NCBI GenBank assembly: GCA_017654935.2
Contig: CM065693.1
Location: 59,185,644-59,249,643, forward strand
DNA from: Phymorhynchus buccinoides
Taxonomy: Eukaryota; Mollusca; Gastropoda; Neogastropoda; Raphitomidae
Direction of reading: 5' to 3'
DNA length: 64,000 bases
The notes under the pieces were generated by a model that saw only the letters and a program-made list of their open reading frames with translations, made no database searches and was not told the origin of the DNA. The stretch's first letter is position 1. Each line of letters starts with the position of its first letter. The translations under genes and the position numbers were made by a program. Positions 62,171 to 64,000 of this stretch are shown here, piece by piece.

Positions 62171-64000
62171 CATTGCTGAATCTCAATGTTACAATGCTGC
62201 TGAATATCAACGTTACAATGCTGCTGAATCTTAAAGTTACAATGCTGCTGAATCTCAATGTTACAATGCTGCCGAATCTCAATGTTACAATGTTGCTGAA
62301 TCTCAATGTTACAATACTGCTGAATCTCAATGTTACAATACTGCCGAATCTCAATGTTACAATGTTGCTGAATCTCAATGTTACAATACTGCTGAATCTC
62401 AATGTTACAATGCTGCTGAATCTTAATGTTACAATACTGCTGAATCTTAATGTTACAATGTTGCTGAATCTCAATGTTACAATGTTGCTGAATCTCAATG
62501 TTACAATACTGCTGAATCTTAATGTTACAATGTTGCTGAATCTCAATGTTACAATACTGCTGAATCTTAATGTTACAATGCTGCTGAATCATAATGTTAC
62601 AATGCTGCTGAATCTTAGTGTTACAATGCTGCTGAATCTTAATGTTACAATGCTGCTGAATCTTAATGTTACAATGCTGCTGAATCTTAATGTTACAATA
62701 CTGCTGAATCTTAATGTTACAATACTGCTGAATCTTAATGTTACAATGCTGCTGAATCTTAATGTTACAATACTGCTGAATCATAATGTTACAATACTGC
62801 TGAATCTCAATGTTACAATACTGCTGAATCTTAATGTTACAATGCTGCTGAATCTTAATGTTACAATGCTGCTGAATCTTAATGTTACAATGCTGCTGAA
62901 TCTTAGTGTTACAATGCTGCTGAATCTTAATGTTACAATGCTGCTGAATCTTAATGTTACAATGCTGCTGAATCTCAATGTTACAATGCTGCTGAATCTT
63001 AATGTTACAATGCTGCTGAATCTTAATGTTACAATGCTGCTGAATCTTAATGTTACAATGCTGCTGAATCTCAATGTTGCAATGCTGCTGAATCTTAATG
63101 TTACAATGCTGCTGAATCTCAATGTTACAATGCTGCTGAATCTTAGTGTTACAATGCTGCTGAATCTCAATGTTACAATGTTGCTGAATCTCAATGTTAC
63201 AATACTGCTGAATCTCAATGTTACAATGCTGCTGAATATCAACGTTACAATACTGCTGAATCTTAATGTTACAATGCTGCTGAATCATAATGTTACAATG
63301 CTGCTTAATCTTAGTGTTACAATGCTGCTGAATCATAATGTTACAATACTGCTGAATCTTAATGTTACAATGCTGCTGAATCTCAATGTTACAATGCTGC
63401 TGAATCTTAATGTTACAATGCTGCTGAATCTTAATGTTACAATGCTGCTGAATCTTAATGTTACAATGCTGCTGAATCTTAATGTTACAATGCTGCTGAA
63501 TCTTAATGTTACAATGCTGCTGAATCTTAATGTTACAATGCTGCTGAATCTTAGTGTTACAATGCTGCTGAATCTCAATGTTACAATGCTGCTGAATCTT
63601 AATGTTACAATGCTGCTGAATCTTAATGTTACAATGCTGCTGAATCTTAATGTTACAATGCTGCTGAATCTTAATGTTACAATGCTGCTGAATCTTAATG
63701 TTACAATGCTGCTGAATCTTAATGTTACAATGCTGCTGAATCTTAATGTTACAATGCTGCTGAATCTTAATGTTACAATGCTGCTGAATCTTAGTGTTAC
63801 AATGCTGCTGAATCTTAATGTTACAATGCTGCTGAATCTTAATGTTACAATGCTGCTGAATCTTAATGTTACAATGCTGCTGAATCTTAATGTTACAATG
63901 CTGCTGAATCTTAATGTTACAATGCTGCTGAATCTTAGTGTTACAATGCTGCTGAATCGTAATGTTACAATGCTGCTGAATCTTAATGTTACAATGCTGC
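62171..64000. repeat. 24-bp minisatellite, runs off the window
   Basis: Same unit as 39172-40342 but much more regular and at least 1.83 kb long (about 76 units). It continues past the window end. The exon that should follow exon F is not reached. Confidence 0.95.

Noticed and set aside
40843..64000. A second functional convertase gene in tandem
   Set aside because: Only exons D-F are present, they are identical to the first copy, the start is cut by a fixed-size gap, and the flanking introns match almost base for base. A haplotype duplicate is simpler.

Overview
This is eukaryotic DNA from a repeat-rich metazoan genome. It contains short GT-AG exons of a secretory proprotein convertase, fragments of non-LTR retrotransposons, a broken copy of a CXC-domain gene family and very long microsatellites. 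A marine lophotrochozoan such as a mollusc would fit, but that is inference and the sequence does not prove it. There is no sign of bacterial or viral gene organisation.

The only convincing host gene is one proprotein convertase (kexin/furin/PCSK, subtilisin-like S8) on the + strand. It is read from six phase-consistent exons, lettered A-F here: A 4017-4105, B 16116-16291, C 17420-17632, D 23440-23540, E 27087-27338, F 35389-35549. Joined, they give about 330 residues: the catalytic His region, the oxyanion-hole Asn, the catalytic Ser, the end of the catalytic domain and the first part of the P domain. The signal peptide, prodomain and catalytic Asp must lie upstream of the window. The rest of the P domain and the C-terminus lie downstream. 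The protein mixes residues typical of PC1/3 (exons A-B) and PC2 (exons C-F).

About three quarters of the window is tandem repeat, and nearly all of it is intronic. Upstream of exon A are 27-bp and 25/31-bp arrays. Intron A-B (12 kb) has a 46-bp array, a 71-bp array split by an insertion carrying a CXC-family pseudogene, and about 1.7 kb of nearly pure (CA)n. Intron B-C has a 64-bp repeat built from a LINE fragment. Intron C-D has LINE fragments, a palindromic element and a 40-bp array. Intron D-E has another 40-bp array and a possible tRNA-derived element. Intron E-F has about 7.5 kb of a 45-bp repeat. After exon F come 51-, 25-, 21- and 24-bp arrays.

The most interesting pattern is that several arrays contain copies of the neighbouring exon-intron boundary. 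The 46-bp unit carries the end of exon A and its 5' splice site. The 45-bp unit carries the end of exon E and its 5' splice site. The 25-bp unit carries the end of exon F and its 5' splice site. The 40-bp unit of intron C-D carries part of exon D, and the 51-bp unit looks like the 3' splice site and start of the missing next exon. Exon C and exon F also have simple partial boundary duplications. The gene therefore appears to have grown splice-site-seeded minisatellites in intron after intron, leaving a few hundred decoy 5' splice sites.

At 40343-40842 there is a gap of exactly 500 N. After it, the sequence from 18650 onward is repeated almost identically to the end of the window, including exons D, E and F. 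This looks more like two haplotype contigs placed end to end than a real tandem duplication. Part of the first copy (about 35830-36340) also looks like a consensus artefact.
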